A DNA stretch of 64,000 bases from a virus. The stretch lies in the IMG/VR virus record IMGVR_UViG_3300018080_004265, positions 1 through 64,000 of that record. One strand, written 5' to 3'. Positions 7,870 through 15,244 of this stretch are shown in pieces; positions within the stretch are counted from its first letter, which is position 1, and the number at the start of each line of letters is the position of its first letter. The notes under the pieces were generated by a model, which was not told the DNA's origin, made no database searches, and saw nothing but the letters and a program-made list of their open reading frames with translations. Both the position numbers and the translations under genes were made by a program.

Positions 7870-7956
7870 GTAAGGTGATTAAAGATTGATAACAAATTAC
7901 ATGATATACTTAATGATTTAAGTATTGAATTAGCTAAAGAATCTGCCGGGATCAAT

Positions 7957-9453
7957 ATGACCCCCGTAGATATTGAGACTTTTTTATATGGTAAAGACTA
8001 TATGAATTTGTCTCCAGATAAAGATCATCCATTAAGATTATCTGATGAACAAATGCGTGTTTTACGAGAACTTGATGATGATAATCCAGATACAAATAAG
8101 ATTATAGAAGCGGTATTAGTTTGGGGAAAAGGATCTGGTAAAGATTGGATAACATCGATCTTTTTCTGTAGAAGAGTCTATAAATTATTATGTTTAGCAA
8201 ATCCTCAGAAATTTTACGGTATGCCAGCCGGTGAACCTATGGAATTTTTGAATGTTGCAGTATCTGCTGAACAAGCTAACTCAGTATTCTTTTTTAAATT
8301 GACTAATATGATAAAAGAAGCTGGGCCATTAGCATTCAAACAATTTGGATTTGATAAAAATAAAGATATATTATCGAATAAAATAATTTTCCCTAAAAGT
8401 ATAATATTACATAGTGGACATAGTGAACAAGCGTCCTTAGAAGGTAAGAACTTATTTGCAGCTGTTATGGACGAAGCCGCTGAGTTTAAAACTGAAGCTG
8501 AATTAAGAGGTAAAGGACATAGAGCTAAAAAATCAGCTCCAGCAATTTATAGATTTTTAGCTTCATCAATTCGTTCGCGTTTCCCAACAGTTGGTAAATT
8601 AATAATTATATCTTATCCTCGATTTGCTAATGATTTTATTTTACAAAGATATGAGATTGGAAAAAATGCTCCTGACACTTTAACAAGTTTTGGGACAACA
8701 TGGGAAATAAATCCCCTAAGAAAAAGGGATGATTTTAATAAAGATTATAGAGAAAATCCAGAGCAAGCTCGAAGTCAATACGAATGTGTTCCTCCAATGG
8801 CAAAAGAACCATTCATTAGAGAATCAGAAAAAGTTGATTTCATTATAGATAATATGATAAAATCTCCGTATGATTTATGGGGAACATATTATCCAGAATT
8901 TAGAGGTAAACCATATTCATATGCTGTTGGAGTCGACTTAGCATTAACTGGAGATAGAGTTGGGTTCGCATTAACGCACAAAGAACAACGGATACTTAAT
9001 GATACGAGAAAAGATATAGTTGTTCTTGATTTGTTAAAGACATGGGAAGCTGAACCCGGAAAAGAAATAGATCTCGATCTAATTACTAAAGAGATATTAT
9101 TTCTTCGATCAAGAGGCTTTAATATTATACAAATATTTTTTGATCAATTCCAAAGTGCACATATAATTCAACAATTAAGAAAGCTTGGATTTGCTGTTGA
9201 TAGATTATCAATAGAAACAAAATTAGATATATGGAATTCTGTTAAAACATTAATATATAATTACGAATTAAAAACTTATAAAAGTGAAGCAAGTTATTTA
9301 TTAATAGAAGAGTTAAAAGGATTAAGTTTATTTAATGGGAAAAAAGTTGATCATACAGATACTACTACAAAAGATTTGTCTGATGCAGTTGTAAGAGCGA
9401 TCCACGGGTTAGTACAAACAGGTGGTAGCGAGTTTGTGTTTAAGCCAGCGTAA
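7957..9453 (+). CDS. terL: Terminase large subunit
   Basis: A 498-residue DNA-packaging motor. The ATPase has Walker A-like VLVWGKGSGKDW (about residues 53-64) and Walker B FAAVMDEAAEF (about 165-172). The RNase H-like nuclease begins YAVGVDLALTGDRVGF (about 322 on) and has later acidic residues including FFDQF and a C-terminal DLSDA. The frame stays open and protein-like upstream of ATG 7957 back to an ATT at 7885. That ATT has AAGGTG seven bases upstream, whereas 7957 has only a weak site, so the true N-terminus may be 24 residues longer. No small terminase subunit is recognisable nearby. Confidence 0.95.
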   Translation: MTPVDIETFLYGKDYMNLSPDKDHPLRLSDEQMRVLRELDDDNPDTNKIIEAVLVWGKGSGKDWITSIFFCRRVYKLLCLANPQKFYGMPAGEPMEFLNVAVSAEQANSVFFFKLTNMIKEAGPLAFKQFGFDKNKDILSNKIIFPKSIILHSGHSEQASLEGKNLFAAVMDEAAEFKTEAELRGKGHRAKKSAPAIYRFLASSIRSRFPTVGKLIIISYPRFANDFILQRYEIGKNAPDTLTSFGTTWEINPLRKRDDFNKDYRENPEQARSQYECVPPMAKEPFIRESEKVDFIIDNMIKSPYDLWGTYYPEFRGKPYSYAVGVDLALTGDRVGFALTHKEQRILNDTRKDIVVLDLLKTWEAEPGKEIDLDLITKEILFLRSRGFNIIQIFFDQFQSAHIIQQLRKLGFAVDRLSIETKLDIWNSVKTLIYNYELKTYKSEASYLLIEELKGLSLFNGKKVDHTDTTTKDLSDAVVRAIHGLVQTGGSEFVFKPA

Positions 9454-9465
9454 AGGAGGGTAGTA

Positions 9466-9993
9466 ATGAAAGCGACGATACAGTATAGTATTGAAAGTGT
9501 TGTAAATTTTGTGATATCTGCAGCTGAACAATTTTCTGATTCAACTAAAGATAAAAATTTTGAGTATTTAAAAAGATATAAAGCCAGAATTGGGCTGAAA
9601 CAAAATGATTCTGTAGATATTGTAATAGTATATAAAACATGGGATAAACATGTTGCTGAACTACAGAATAGAATAAATTATAAACTTTCAGATAATTCAA
9701 AAGTTGGTGTATTTTTTAAAGGCGGAAAAAATAAAGAATATTTTTTAATGCCATTTAATTTTAATATTTTACTTGAGAGTGCTGATTCGTTTATGCAAAA
9801 AATGCGTTCGGAGAAAATGAATCCAATCGCATTAGTTAATTTAGAAATTAAAAATTTTGGTATGTTTGAAGATATCCTTGAAAAAAATAAAAAATCAAAA
9901 AAATTAAATTTTGAACCTACTTATTTGCATCTTCAACGTGAAGATAAATTTGATTTAGATAAACACGTATTAGGTGCATGGAGTAATAAATAG
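9466..9993 (+). CDS. Hypothetical protein following terminase
   Basis: A 175-residue soluble protein with good SD (GGAGGG). The sequence shows alternating beta and helical stretches (SVDIVIVYKTWDKHV, then KVGVFFKGGKNKEYFLMPFN). No family is recognised. It is immediately downstream of the terminase and followed by two small genes in the same order and strand, so a packaging or head-related role is possible but unsupported. Confidence 0.65.
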   Translation: MKATIQYSIESVVNFVISAAEQFSDSTKDKNFEYLKRYKARIGLKQNDSVDIVIVYKTWDKHVAELQNRINYKLSDNSKVGVFFKGGKNKEYFLMPFNFNILLESADSFMQKMRSEKMNPIALVNLEIKNFGMFEDILEKNKKSKKLNFEPTYLHLQREDKFDLDKHVLGAWSNK

Positions 9994-10008
9994 AAAGGGG
10001 AATTAAAG

Positions 10009-10269
10009 ATGGCTGATGAAGTAAAGGCTACTGAAAAGAAAGGGGAAATTAAGATTGAATCTAAGGAGGAAGCGATCAAGGCCTTGGAAAATCTTTCTGT
10101 AATCGTATATTCTAGAATGAAAGGTAAAGGATTGAGTCTTATTGAAAAGATCATTCCCGAAGGAAGCGATTCTTTAGAACCAAACAAAACATTATTCACT
10201 TCTTATACTAGCGCAATTTCGAATGATGTATCTAAGACAGTTAAAAAAGCTCTTGAATTCTTAAAATAA
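10009..10269 (+). CDS. Small acidic/basic helical protein
   Basis: An 86-residue, mostly helical protein: a charged N-terminus (KATEKKGEIKIESKEEAIKA), a central KGKGLSLIEKIIP segment and a helical C-terminus. SD AAAGGGG precedes ATG 10009. No motif is recognised. It lies between the post-terminase gene and 10273 with spacings of 15 and 3 bp, clearly part of the same transcript. Confidence 0.6.
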   Translation: MADEVKATEKKGEIKIESKEEAIKALENLSVIVYSRMKGKGLSLIEKIIPEGSDSLEPNKTLFTSYTSAISNDVSKTVKKALEFLK

Positions 10270-10272
10270 AAT

Positions 10273-10659
10273 ATGAGACGCAAATTTGATGTTTTTAAAG
10301 GTATCTCCATGGATGGAGTTGATAAACTCGCCAACTTTTTTGATATACAAAGAGCTGGACGGGATACTGATGTTCAATTTAGACAAAAAGTCAAAAGTTG
10401 CGTCGATTATTTTCAACATAAAAATCAAGAACCTGTAATAAAGCCAATAACAAAATCTTTAAGCGAATTATCATATGAAGTTTGTGGATACGATAAAGAT
10501 CTTGAAAATTATATGGCTGAACGAAGCGTTGAATTAAAACGTATCCCATTAGGTACAAAAGTTAAAGCAACTGATTTATTAAAAACTCAGCTGGCTAAAT
10601 TTACGCCTCCAAGAACTTATGTAGATGGGCAAGGGAATATCTGGAAAATAGTAGTTTAA
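10273..10659 (+). CDS. Hypothetical 128-residue protein
   Basis: Starts 3 bp after the preceding stop. The N-terminal half looks helical (ISMDGVDKLANFFDIQR). The C-terminal part has IPLGTKVKATDLLKTQL followed by an aromatic tail with a DGQGN turn. No family is recognised. The stop lies inside the -35 region of the promoter at 10655, so this gene ends a transcription segment that is reinforced immediately downstream. Confidence 0.6.
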   Translation: MRRKFDVFKGISMDGVDKLANFFDIQRAGRDTDVQFRQKVKSCVDYFQHKNQEPVIKPITKSLSELSYEVCGYDKDLENYMAERSVELKRIPLGTKVKATDLLKTQLAKFTPPRTYVDGQGNIWKIVV

Positions 10660-10683
10660 ATTTGCTTTCTTTTGCAGTATAAT
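10655..10683 (+). promoter_or_regulatory. Phage promoter P1 (TTTAAA-17-TATAAT)
   Basis: The -35-like TTTAAA is at 10655-10660, followed by a 17 bp spacer and -10 TATAAT at 10678-10683. The flanks AGTTTAAA and CAGTATAATATA are shared exactly, with identical spacing, by the element at 10881-10909. It lies 27 bp upstream of the ATG at 10711, which has a strong AAGGAGG. The repeated arrangement rather than the AT-rich hexamers alone supports the call. Confidence 0.7.
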
Positions 10684-10710
10684 ATACTATCAAAATCAAG
10701 GAGGTAGTAT

Positions 10711-10872
10711 ATGGAAGTTAATGAAAGATTGTATACATTTTTAGATAGTGACGAGAACATTATTTTTCAGGTACGAGCATATAGTCATGATCACGCAGTA
10801 ATGAGAGCACAAGGAAGTTATACGGGTTATGATGTTGATAGTGATACCGATTTTTATAGCGAGTCCTTATAA
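10711..10872 (+). CDS. Small acidic protein between two promoters
   Basis: A 53-residue acidic protein (MEVNERLYTFLDSDENIIFQ opening, then an AYSHDHAVMRAQGSY segment and an Asp-rich end). The ribosome binding site AAGGAGG is near-perfect. It has its own promoter 27 bp upstream and another promoter follows 9 bp after the stop, so it is a self-contained expression unit. The size and isolation recall early or regulatory phage proteins such as anti-host factors; that is inference. The body resembles small DUF-type proteins that modify signal input (VRAYSHDHAV), but I cannot name a family. Confidence 0.6.
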   Translation: MEVNERLYTFLDSDENIIFQVRAYSHDHAVMRAQGSYTGYDVDSDTDFYSESL

Positions 10873-10880
10873 AATAACAG

Positions 10881-10909
10881 TTTAAAAAGAAAGAAAAGTA
10901 CAGTATAAT
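10881..10909 (+). promoter_or_regulatory. Phage promoter P2 (TTTAAA-17-TATAAT)
   Basis: TTTAAA at 10881-10886, a 17 bp spacer and TATAAT at 10904-10909. It shares AGTTTAAA, a 14-base interval and CAGTATAATATA with P1, while the spacer sequences are unrelated (pyrimidine-rich in P1, purine-rich in P2). That is what a protein-recognised bipartite site should look like. It drives the HExxH gene at 10937 and probably the small tagged genes after it. Confidence 0.7.
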
Positions 10910-10936
10910 ATAGAAGCAAAGTAAAGTAGGTTAATT

Positions 10937-11461
10937 ATGGAACTCGAAGTACAAGTAAATTTGTCAAGAGAAGCAGAGCAATTTATCATAGCATTTTTAT
11001 CACAATATAATGTCGATAAACTTGCATACATAAGATTACGCGGATCGAAAGGGATTGGCAATCATGGTTATTGTCAATATCCAATATCGACAAGAAAATA
11101 TAATAAATTACGACACATTAGAAGAAATATTCAACCAAGAAAGTACTATCATATCGTTTGTAATATTGGCAGAGACACAACGTACCCCCGTAAGATATCA
11201 CAATATATTGGGTGCAAAGTACCTCAAGGATTTAAGGGTGATCCTTCAGGCTTAGCGCGCAATCAGCTTGATTGGGTATACGATGAAGAAGAAGTAAGAG
11301 ATATAAATGAAGAAACGATATGGATATTTGGACATGAGATATTTCATTTTCTTCGAAAGACACGGCAAGTCGATGGAAGAAATACACAATCTCAAGCGAA
11401 CAAGTTTGGGTTTAAATTATTAAGAGATTTTAAAACTCAAACATATTATAATAGTATATGA
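10937..11461 (+). CDS. HExxH putative zinc metallopeptidase
   Basis: A 174-residue protein containing FGHEIFHFL, an HExxH zinc-binding helix at about residues 133-137, preceded by an acidic helix (DEEEVRDINEETIWI). Downstream a segment with Gln/Asn residues (NTQSQANKFGF) is where a third ligand could lie. The N-terminal ~100 residues have beta-type and basic stretches and include cysteines. HExxH alone also occurs in non-proteases, so catalysis is not proven. The gene follows promoter P2 by 27 bp and overlaps the next gene (ATGA at 11458). Confidence 0.65.
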   Translation: MELEVQVNLSREAEQFIIAFLSQYNVDKLAYIRLRGSKGIGNHGYCQYPISTRKYNKLRHIRRNIQPRKYYHIVCNIGRDTTYPRKISQYIGCKVPQGFKGDPSGLARNQLDWVYDEEEVRDINEETIWIFGHEIFHFLRKTRQVDGRNTQSQANKFGFKLLRDFKTQTYYNSI

Positions 11462-11658
11462 AAAAATATAAGATCTATGAAAATAACGAATGGCTAACAA
11501 CAATGGCTGCATCTTCTATAAAAGAAGCAAGAGATAAATTTTTAAAACAATATCCATATTATAAGGATAAAGAAAAATTTAAAAACTTATCTGTTGGAGA
11601 ATTAACGAGTTTTAGTTCAGTGGGATTTGATTTAAAGACAATAAAATATTTATTATAA
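11458..11658 (+). CDS. Hypothetical 66-residue protein
   Basis: The ATG overlaps the TGA of the metallopeptidase-like gene, so the two are probably co-translated. The sequence begins MKKYKIYENNEWLTTMAASS and continues with a helix (IKEARDKFLKQYPYY). The pattern of an edge strand, an IKEAR helix and a second strand resembles small DUF-type alpha/beta domains. No function is recognised. Confidence 0.55.
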   Translation: MKKYKIYENNEWLTTMAASSIKEARDKFLKQYPYYKDKEKFKNLSVGELTSFSSVGFDLKTIKYLL

Positions 11659-11668
11659 GGAGTCAATA

Positions 11669-12574
11669 ATGGTTATTCATAAATATGGAATTGACGATAA
11701 TAGAGAAATTTCCAAGGGTAAACCATGGGTATTACAACAACGTGGATTTGGAGAAGGACGCGGTAAAAAAGGAAAGAAATTAAGTAACGATGATATTTTA
11801 GATATTAGATATCACGGTATTGATCAAGGATATGCATATAATATTGCTATTGCGAGAATACAAGAAAATGGGATATTTAAAGATATTACTTATTATCAAA
11901 GTCCAGATAATCCAAATGATTGGGGATCTGAAATTTATCAAGGTAAAAATTATATAGAATATTCTGAAGACCCATCCTTTTCAAGAAATTATAAAAATGG
12001 AGAAGGTTTACCAGAAAAATATAAAGATATAGTTAGTACTCTTAAAAAAATGCATGAAGATCGTTATGGAGAAGAAGAAATTGAAGAAGAAGTTGAACCA
12101 GAAATTGGAGATTATGTCAGAATAGCAAGTCATTTAGTAGAAGCTGGTGGAAAAAGCGGAGAAGTAGTAGAAAAGCATGGAAGCTTTTTAGTTGTTGATG
12201 TTGATGGTAAATATTTTAGTGTTCATGCGAGTGACACTGATATTGTTGATGATGATGAATTAATGGATGAGATGGAAGAAGAAGTTTATCAAGATGAGAT
12301 CTTACAAGAACTAGATCAGCAAAATATGATTACGGGATTAAAGAATAAATTTCCAACATTAGAACTTGGAACTACTGAAGAATTTGGAACAAGTGCTGGT
12401 GGTATTTGGGTTAAGAATAATCCTGATATGCCAGATGGAATACCAATGTTTGATTCATATGCTAATAATTCACTTTATCCTTTGGGAGTACATAAAGATG
12501 TGAATCAAATTCTTACAGATCATGGATGGCACGCTGAATGGCATGATGCTGGAACAGTAATGTTTTGGCAATAA
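11669..12574 (+). CDS. KGKPW-tagged protein with SH3/KOW-like barrel
   Basis: A 301-residue protein. The tag ISKGKPWVLQQRGFGEGRGK occupies residues ~13-32, preceded by an MVIHKYGIDDN lead and followed by KGKK. After an acidic helix, residues ~145-200 form a beta-rich unit (IGDYVRIASH, GKSGEVVEKHGSFLVVDVDG), like KOW/SH3 barrels. The C-terminal 90 residues are a separate unit (FGTSAGGIWVKNN, then HGWHAEWHDAGTVMFWQ). Strong SD AAGGAG. The tag is shared with 6222, 6734 and 12823. The function is unknown; the barrel suggests nucleic-acid or protein binding. Confidence 0.72.
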   Translation: MVIHKYGIDDNREISKGKPWVLQQRGFGEGRGKKGKKLSNDDILDIRYHGIDQGYAYNIAIARIQENGIFKDITYYQSPDNPNDWGSEIYQGKNYIEYSEDPSFSRNYKNGEGLPEKYKDIVSTLKKMHEDRYGEEEIEEEVEPEIGDYVRIASHLVEAGGKSGEVVEKHGSFLVVDVDGKYFSVHASDTDIVDDDELMDEMEEEVYQDEILQELDQQNMITGLKNKFPTLELGTTEEFGTSAGGIWVKNNPDMPDGIPMFDSYANNSLYPLGVHKDVNQILTDHGWHAEWHDAGTVMFWQ

Positions 12575-12584
12575 GGAGATTATA

Positions 12585-12818
12585 ATGCGTAAATTATTAG
12601 TTGAGAAATCTAAGGGGCCATGGAAGAAAGGTAAGAAAGGTCCAGTAACTAAAGAGCAAAAATTGAAAGATGCTGCTGTGAATATTTACTATCATCAATA
12701 TCGACAAAAGGATAATTACGATATAATAAGAAAACTTCTTGGGAAAGAAAGTGTTAGCATTGAAGATGTAGAAGACATTTTAAAAATACCAAAGCGCTCA
12801 AGAATATTAGAAAGGTAA
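12585..12818 (+). CDS. SKGPWKKGKK-tagged small protein
   Basis: A 77-residue protein beginning MRKLLVEKSKGPWKKGKKGP, i.e. the same basic tag that is repeated three times in the gene at 2215. The remainder is a short helical body (NIYYHQYRQKDNYDII, then SVSIEDVEDILKIPKR). Good SD AAGGAG. Because the tag makes up a quarter of the protein, it gives the simplest example of tag plus small domain. Confidence 0.7.
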   Translation: MRKLLVEKSKGPWKKGKKGPVTKEQKLKDAAVNIYYHQYRQKDNYDIIRKLLGKESVSIEDVEDILKIPKRSRILER

Positions 12819-12822
12819 TACA

Positions 12823-13569
12823 ATGACTGTTAATAAATATCATTTAGATGGTGATAATAAGAAATTTGAAAAAGGTACTGGAAAACCCTGGGCCCTTCAA
12901 CAAAGAAAACCTGGTAAAGGTAAAGGTAAAAAAGGAAAAGAAGTTAAATATGATGATGTTATATTAGAAGAAATAATGAATGATATTGATACTTCAAAAA
13001 AGACATTGACTAGTTTACAAGGGCAAGAGTTAAATCATTATATCTCAGCTGGATCTTCTAATCTTTATGAAAAGAGAGCAATTCAATATCATGTTGGCCA
13101 AATAATTTCAGCTCCTGTTCCAGCATTATCTGAAGCACGAGAAAAATTAAAAGAGATCGATAAAAAATATACTGTAAGAATTGCAGAAGATATGGGAAAA
13201 AATGAATCTAGAAATCTTGCTAGATTACATCATGATAAATTAAAAGAACAAAAAAGAATTGTATTTGGGGTACAACAATATTTAGATCTAACTCCAGAAA
13301 AGCAAGATGTAGGAGATAAGTATCTTGATGTAGCTAAAAAATTAGGGATTAAACCAGAACCAATGGGAACAGCTCCATTTATTTTTCATAAAAAAAATGG
13401 GGATACTCTTACTTTTGGTTATGTTGATGGCCCATTAGGTTGGGATATTGTTAATAGAGAAGGAGAAATAAAAGATTCAAATCAGATGGAAGATGAATAT
13501 GCATCAGCCGAAGATCAAGTAGCTTTTATGAGAGATGTTGCTGATACATATGGATTTGAGCTTAAATAA
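12823..13569 (+). CDS. GKPW-tagged helical protein
   Basis: A 248-residue protein with the N-terminal tag TGKPWALQQRKPGKGKGKKG near residues 19-38, after an MTVNKYHLDGDN lead like that of 11669. The body is mainly helical with a coiled-coil-like region (LSEAREKLKEIDKKY). It ends in a small alpha/beta unit (GTAPFIFHKKNGDTLTFGYV, then VAFMRDVADTYGFELK). That C-terminal part resembles the DUF1257 (Ycf35-like) layout, but only weakly. The stop overlaps the next ATG. Confidence 0.68.
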   Translation: MTVNKYHLDGDNKKFEKGTGKPWALQQRKPGKGKGKKGKEVKYDDVILEEIMNDIDTSKKTLTSLQGQELNHYISAGSSNLYEKRAIQYHVGQIISAPVPALSEAREKLKEIDKKYTVRIAEDMGKNESRNLARLHHDKLKEQKRIVFGVQQYLDLTPEKQDVGDKYLDVAKKLGIKPEPMGTAPFIFHKKNGDTLTFGYVDGPLGWDIVNREGEIKDSNQMEDEYASAEDQVAFMRDVADTYGFELK

Positions 13570-13958
13570 TGTATTATCAATGTGTTGGTAAAACTCATTA
13601 TTACGAGAAGCTGGGCTTCCCTCAGTATAAGGGACCAAATAACGTAAGTAAGTTTATTGACTATAAAGATTGGATGCCAGGGTACAAAAAGACTCCATCA
13701 GAATTAGGTGTACCATTTCCGCCTCCAGAACAATTTAGAGATGCTGATGGCAGATTATGGTTATTAAGACATGGCGATATTGGAGTTGATGGCAATAAAC
13801 CATTTACAAGTGAAGCTAGACATGGTGCAGAAGCAGTTGGGGATTGGAGTGGATTTAAGCCTCAAGTAAAAGAAAAAACATATGATCCGAATTTAAGTTG
13901 GGCTTTTCAATGGGGAAATACATGGCAAAGCCTTAAACGAAGGGGATTTTTAAAATGA
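13569..13958 (+). CDS. Aromatic-rich hypothetical protein
   Basis: A 129-residue protein rich in Trp, Tyr, Gly and Pro (KFIDYKDWMPGYKKTP, FPPPEQFRDADGRLW), with TSEARHGAEAVGDWSGF in the second half and a SLKRRGFLK end. The similar C-terminal SLKERG of the gene at 15244, and a shared build of Pro-rich turns with a W-rich segment, suggest the two could be distant relatives. It has no tag, but overlaps tagged genes on both sides by 1 and 4 bp. Confidence 0.6.
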   Translation: MYYQCVGKTHYYEKLGFPQYKGPNNVSKFIDYKDWMPGYKKTPSELGVPFPPPEQFRDADGRLWLLRHGDIGVDGNKPFTSEARHGAEAVGDWSGFKPQVKEKTYDPNLSWAFQWGNTWQSLKRRGFLK

Positions 13959-14197
13959 AAAAATATAAACTGCCAATAAAAAAGAATATAGATAAACTTC
14001 CTATAGAAAAAGGTGGACCAGGATCTGGTCGAAGAAAAGGAAGTCGACTTGATGTTGGAATGCCATTAGTTAATGTTAATGGTAAACCTGGAGAAATTGT
14101 TGGTGGTAATAGTAGACATGGTTATTGGGTAAGATTCCATGGTAGTGGAGAAGAAAAACGTTATCCTGCTAAAAAAATTCATGTTATGAGAGACTAG
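13955..14197 (+). CDS. LPIxK/KGGPGSGR-tagged SH3-like protein
   Basis: An 80-residue protein. Two LPIxK units (YKLPIKK, KLPIEK) lead into KGGPGSGRRKGSR, a motif I know from many phage head-associated proteins. The remaining ~50 residues read as a small beta barrel (VGMPLVNVNGKPGEIVGGN, then GYWVRFHGSGEEKRYPAKKI). It thus repeats the plan of tag plus SH3-like barrel seen at 11669. Its stop is followed by a 160 bp AT-rich gap with no gene and no convincing promoter or terminator. Confidence 0.7.
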   Translation: MKKYKLPIKKNIDKLPIEKGGPGSGRRKGSRLDVGMPLVNVNGKPGEIVGGNSRHGYWVRFHGSGEEKRYPAKKIHVMRD

Positions 14198-14357
14198 TTA
14201 AAATAGTATTAACAATTAATTTAAATTTGTTATTATCGCTATAAGAAAAGTTAATAAGTATTATATCCTCTTTCATTCTTCTGTTAATCATAAAAAATTG
14301 CCTTCGTAGATAACATTTTTGTGGTAATAATTATATATATAGAGCAATAGCTTTCAA

Positions 14358-14873
14358 ATGAAAAAAACATTAATTTTAGATAATTTAGGTCGTATACAAG
14401 GGAGGTTGGAACCTCGCGGAGGTGACGTGTATGTGTATGACCGCAATGGTGTGTATCAAGGAAAAACTTCTGGCGGAAAAACATATAACAAGAATGGGAT
14501 TATTATTGCTATTGGAGAAATCCCTGGTATTTTAATAAAATCAAAAAATAAATTACCAATTCAAAAAGGCGGTCCAGGATCTGGTAGAAAAAAATTAACT
14601 GAAAAAGATAAGAAACTTATAGCGTTAGCAAAAAAAGTAATTAAACCAGGTATGGATGCGTCTGATATAGTTGCTGCTTTAAAACAAGAAGGAGTAAGCC
14701 CTACTGAATTTTGGAAACCAAAAGATTATGAAACATGGGCTGAAAGAACTGGAAAAAAACATAAAGAAGCAAATAAAAATAGATCACAAGAAGATATTCA
14801 AAAAGAAGAAGAAAAGTATAAGAAACAACAAGAGAATGAAGATAAGACAAAGCGTAGATATGATATTGGCTAA
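14358..14873 (+). CDS. Protein with internal LPIQKGGPGSGR tag
   Basis: A 171-residue protein in which the tag KLPIQKGGPGSGRKK is internal (about residues 67-81). It is preceded by an unusual domain of Gly/Asp turns (LGRIQGRLEPRGGDVYVYD, then RNGVYQGKTSGGKTYNKNG). The body after the tag is helical and Lys/Glu-rich. No SD is visible before ATG 14358, and the first ~100 bases are clearly more GC-rich than the surroundings. A perfect 6 bp inverted repeat (GAGGTT/AACCTC) lies near 14401-14415. This looks like a fusion of an acquired N-terminal domain to a normal tagged protein. Confidence 0.6.
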   Translation: MKKTLILDNLGRIQGRLEPRGGDVYVYDRNGVYQGKTSGGKTYNKNGIIIAIGEIPGILIKSKNKLPIQKGGPGSGRKKLTEKDKKLIALAKKVIKPGMDASDIVAALKQEGVSPTEFWKPKDYETWAERTGKKHKEANKNRSQEDIQKEEEKYKKQQENEDKTKRRYDIG

Positions 14874-14893
14874 ATAAAAAAGGAGAGTGTTAC

Positions 14894-15244
14894 ATGAAAA
14901 AGTTACCTATTCTAAAAGCTAAAAAGAAACCTACGCGTTCTCAAGCAAAACAATCTGGAACGTATATCGGATTTGATAAATTGGTTGAGAAGTTAAAAAG
15001 AAAAAAAGGTATTTCAGAAAATTCATTGGAAAAAGCTTTGGATATTTTGAAAGTAGAGGATTTCTTCGAAGAACTTTGGGTAAAATCCATTGATGGTGTT
15101 ATTATGAACACACCAGAATTTATGGAAGAAATTGGGAAGGCAAAGGTTTATAATCCCGCTGGATTAGCTGCATATATTGGAAGAAAAAAGTATGGAAAGA
15201 AAAAGTATCAAGAAATGGCAGCTAAAGGAAAGAAGAAAAAATAA
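14894..15244 (+). CDS. LPILK-tagged protein with phage IGRKKYGK motif
   Basis: A 116-residue protein starting MKKLPILKAKKKPTRSQAKQ. It ends with NPAGLAAYIGRKKYGKKKYQ and a Lys-rich tail. The last motif (usual form PxxLAAxIGRKKYGKxxF..MAAxGRK) is widespread as a short terminal module of phage proteins. The middle is helical (GISENSLEKALDILKVEDFFEEL order). Good SD GGAGAG. Both ends therefore carry recurring phage tags, which supports a structural or packaged role. Confidence 0.72.
   Translation: MKKLPILKAKKKPTRSQAKQSGTYIGFDKLVEKLKRKKGISENSLEKALDILKVEDFFEELWVKSIDGVIMNTPEFMEEIGKAKVYNPAGLAAYIGRKKYGKKKYQEMAAKGKKKK

Noticed and set aside
11055-11255. Plus-strand ORF inside the HExxH gene
   Set aside because: Alternative frame within a better supported gene; no ribosome site.
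14198-14357. Promoter in the 160 bp gap (TTTAAA with TATAAG)
   Set aside because: Spacing is 14 rather than 17 bp and the flanks do not match the 10655/10881 pair; AT-rich DNA gives many such hits.
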